Assembly (NCBI GenBank): GCA_003054495.1
Contig: CP028514.1
Location: 43,501-107,500, forward strand
DNA from: Carboxydocella thermautotrophica
GTDB taxonomy: Bacteria > Bacillota > GCA-003054495 > Carboxydocellales > Carboxydocellaceae
DNA length: 64,000 nt
Reading direction: 5' to 3'
Every line of letters starts with the position of its first letter. The first letter of the stretch is position 1. Below, piece after piece: positions 63,553 to 64,000 of this stretch. The translations under genes and the position numbers were made by a program. Below the pieces are notes generated by a model. The model ran no database searches. It saw nothing but the letters and a program-made list of their open reading frames with translations, and was not told where the DNA came from.

Positions 63553-64000
63553 ATGGAAACACAGGAACGGGAATTAAATGAGCTGCTACTGGTAAGAAGA
63601 GAAAAACTACAGGAATTGCGTAATAAAGGGATTGAGCCATTTGGTGGCAAATTTGAGCGTACCCACTTAAGCCAGGAAATTATCGATAACTTTGGTGAGT
63701 TAGAGGGACAAAAGGTTATCATTGCAGGGCGAATCATGGCCAAAAGAGGCCATGGCAAGGCATCATTTGCTCATCTTCAGGATGGGGCAGGTTTGATTCA
63801 AATTTACGTCAGAGTTAATGATGTTGGAGAAGAAAACTATGAACTCTTTGTTAAAGCTGATATAGGCGATATTATCGGAGTGGAAGGAACAGTATTCAAA
63901 ACCCAGAGGGGTGAAATCACTGTTTCTGCTACAAAAGTGACTATGCTGGCCAAATCCCTGCGGCCTCTTCCGGAAAAGTGGCATGGTCTAAAGGATGTTG
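63553..64000 (+). CDS. lysS: Lysyl-tRNA synthetase, class II, 3' end outside the window
   Basis: The frame is open from the ATG at 63553 (behind AGGAGGG) to the window edge, 149 codons. The N terminus [33 protein letters not shown] and the OB-fold anticodon-binding domain ([32 protein letters not shown]) are those of class II Lys[15 protein letters not shown] matches the region just before the catalytic core. The gene after greA is also lysS in many Clostridia. Confidence 0.95.
   Translation, partial: METQERELNELLLVRREKLQELRNKGIEPFGGKFERTHLSQEIIDNFGELEGQKVIIAGRIMAKRGHGKASFAHLQDGAGLIQIYVRVNDVGEENYELFVKADIGDIIGVEGTVFKTQRGEITVSATKVTMLAKSLRPLPEKWHGLKDV

Overview
The window reads as one stretch of chromosome from an anaerobic, endospore-forming Firmicute of the Clostridia type, possibly a thermophile. 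The evidence is the sporulation genes (spoVG, spoVT, spoIIE, yabP, yabQ, a SpoIID-domain lipoprotein and a likely fin), formate-tetrahydrofolate ligase, strong GGAGG ribosome sites with frequent GTG and TTG starts, and roughly 50% G+C outside the CRISPR island. A Carboxydocella-like genome would fit, but I cannot prove the genus. No rRNA or tRNA gene was seen.

Layout. 1-4.8 kb: the end of a CheX phosphatase, cyanophycin breakdown and synthesis (cphB, cphA), then ispE. 4.8-14.9 kb: a GntR regulator, a MobA-like nucleotidyltransferase, purR, ilvA, ridA, spoVG, glmU, prs, ctc and pth. A frameshifted TnpB-related gene followed by GC-rich structured DNA sits between ctc and pth. 14.9-26.8 kb: an AT-rich island holding a complete type I-B (Cst/Tneap) CRISPR-Cas system (cas6, cas4, cas8b1, cas7, cas5, cas3, cas1, cas2), an array of 49 repeats and 48 spacers, and two decayed gene fragments. 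26.8-46.1 kb: a membrane-protease-like gene, a Fin-like protein, mfd, a PrsA-type foldase, spoVT, mazG, hup, rqcP, a SpoIID-domain lipoprotein, yabP, yabQ, a small HTH protein, divIC, an S1 protein, a Ppx/GppA phosphatase, spoIIE, a split ThrE exporter, tilS and ftsH. 46.1-64 kb: ndk, a hotdog thioesterase, fhs, an HD protein, folPBK, a pantothenate operon behind a structured leader (DUF2520 gene, panB, panC, panD), nadABC, birA, coaX, dusB, an uncharacterised gene beside a homologue of cyanobacterial acyl-ACP reductase, greA and the start of lysS.

The order from ispE to lysS follows the well-known Bacillus subtilis order (purR, ridA, spoVG, glmU, prs, ctc, pth, fin, mfd, spoVT, mazG, rqcP, yabP, yabQ, divIC, yabR, spoIIE, tilS, ftsH, coaX, folPBK, dusB, lysS). 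The TnpB-related element and the CRISPR island are therefore insertions that split ctc from pth and pth from fin-mfd.

Several control sites can be read directly: a SigH promoter for spoVG that fits the consensus at every position, a SigG-type promoter for spoVT, a Spo0A box with a 21-bp-spaced promoter for spoIIE, consensus SigA promoters for yabR and greA, an attenuator-like leader on the pan operon, and a dense cluster of DnaA boxes between yabQ and divIC. The observations I rate highest are the acyl-ACP-reductase-like gene with its unknown partner, the DnaA-box cluster, the perfect hairpin abutting the first CRISPR repeat, the pan leader, and the candidate guide-RNA region of the TnpB-related element.
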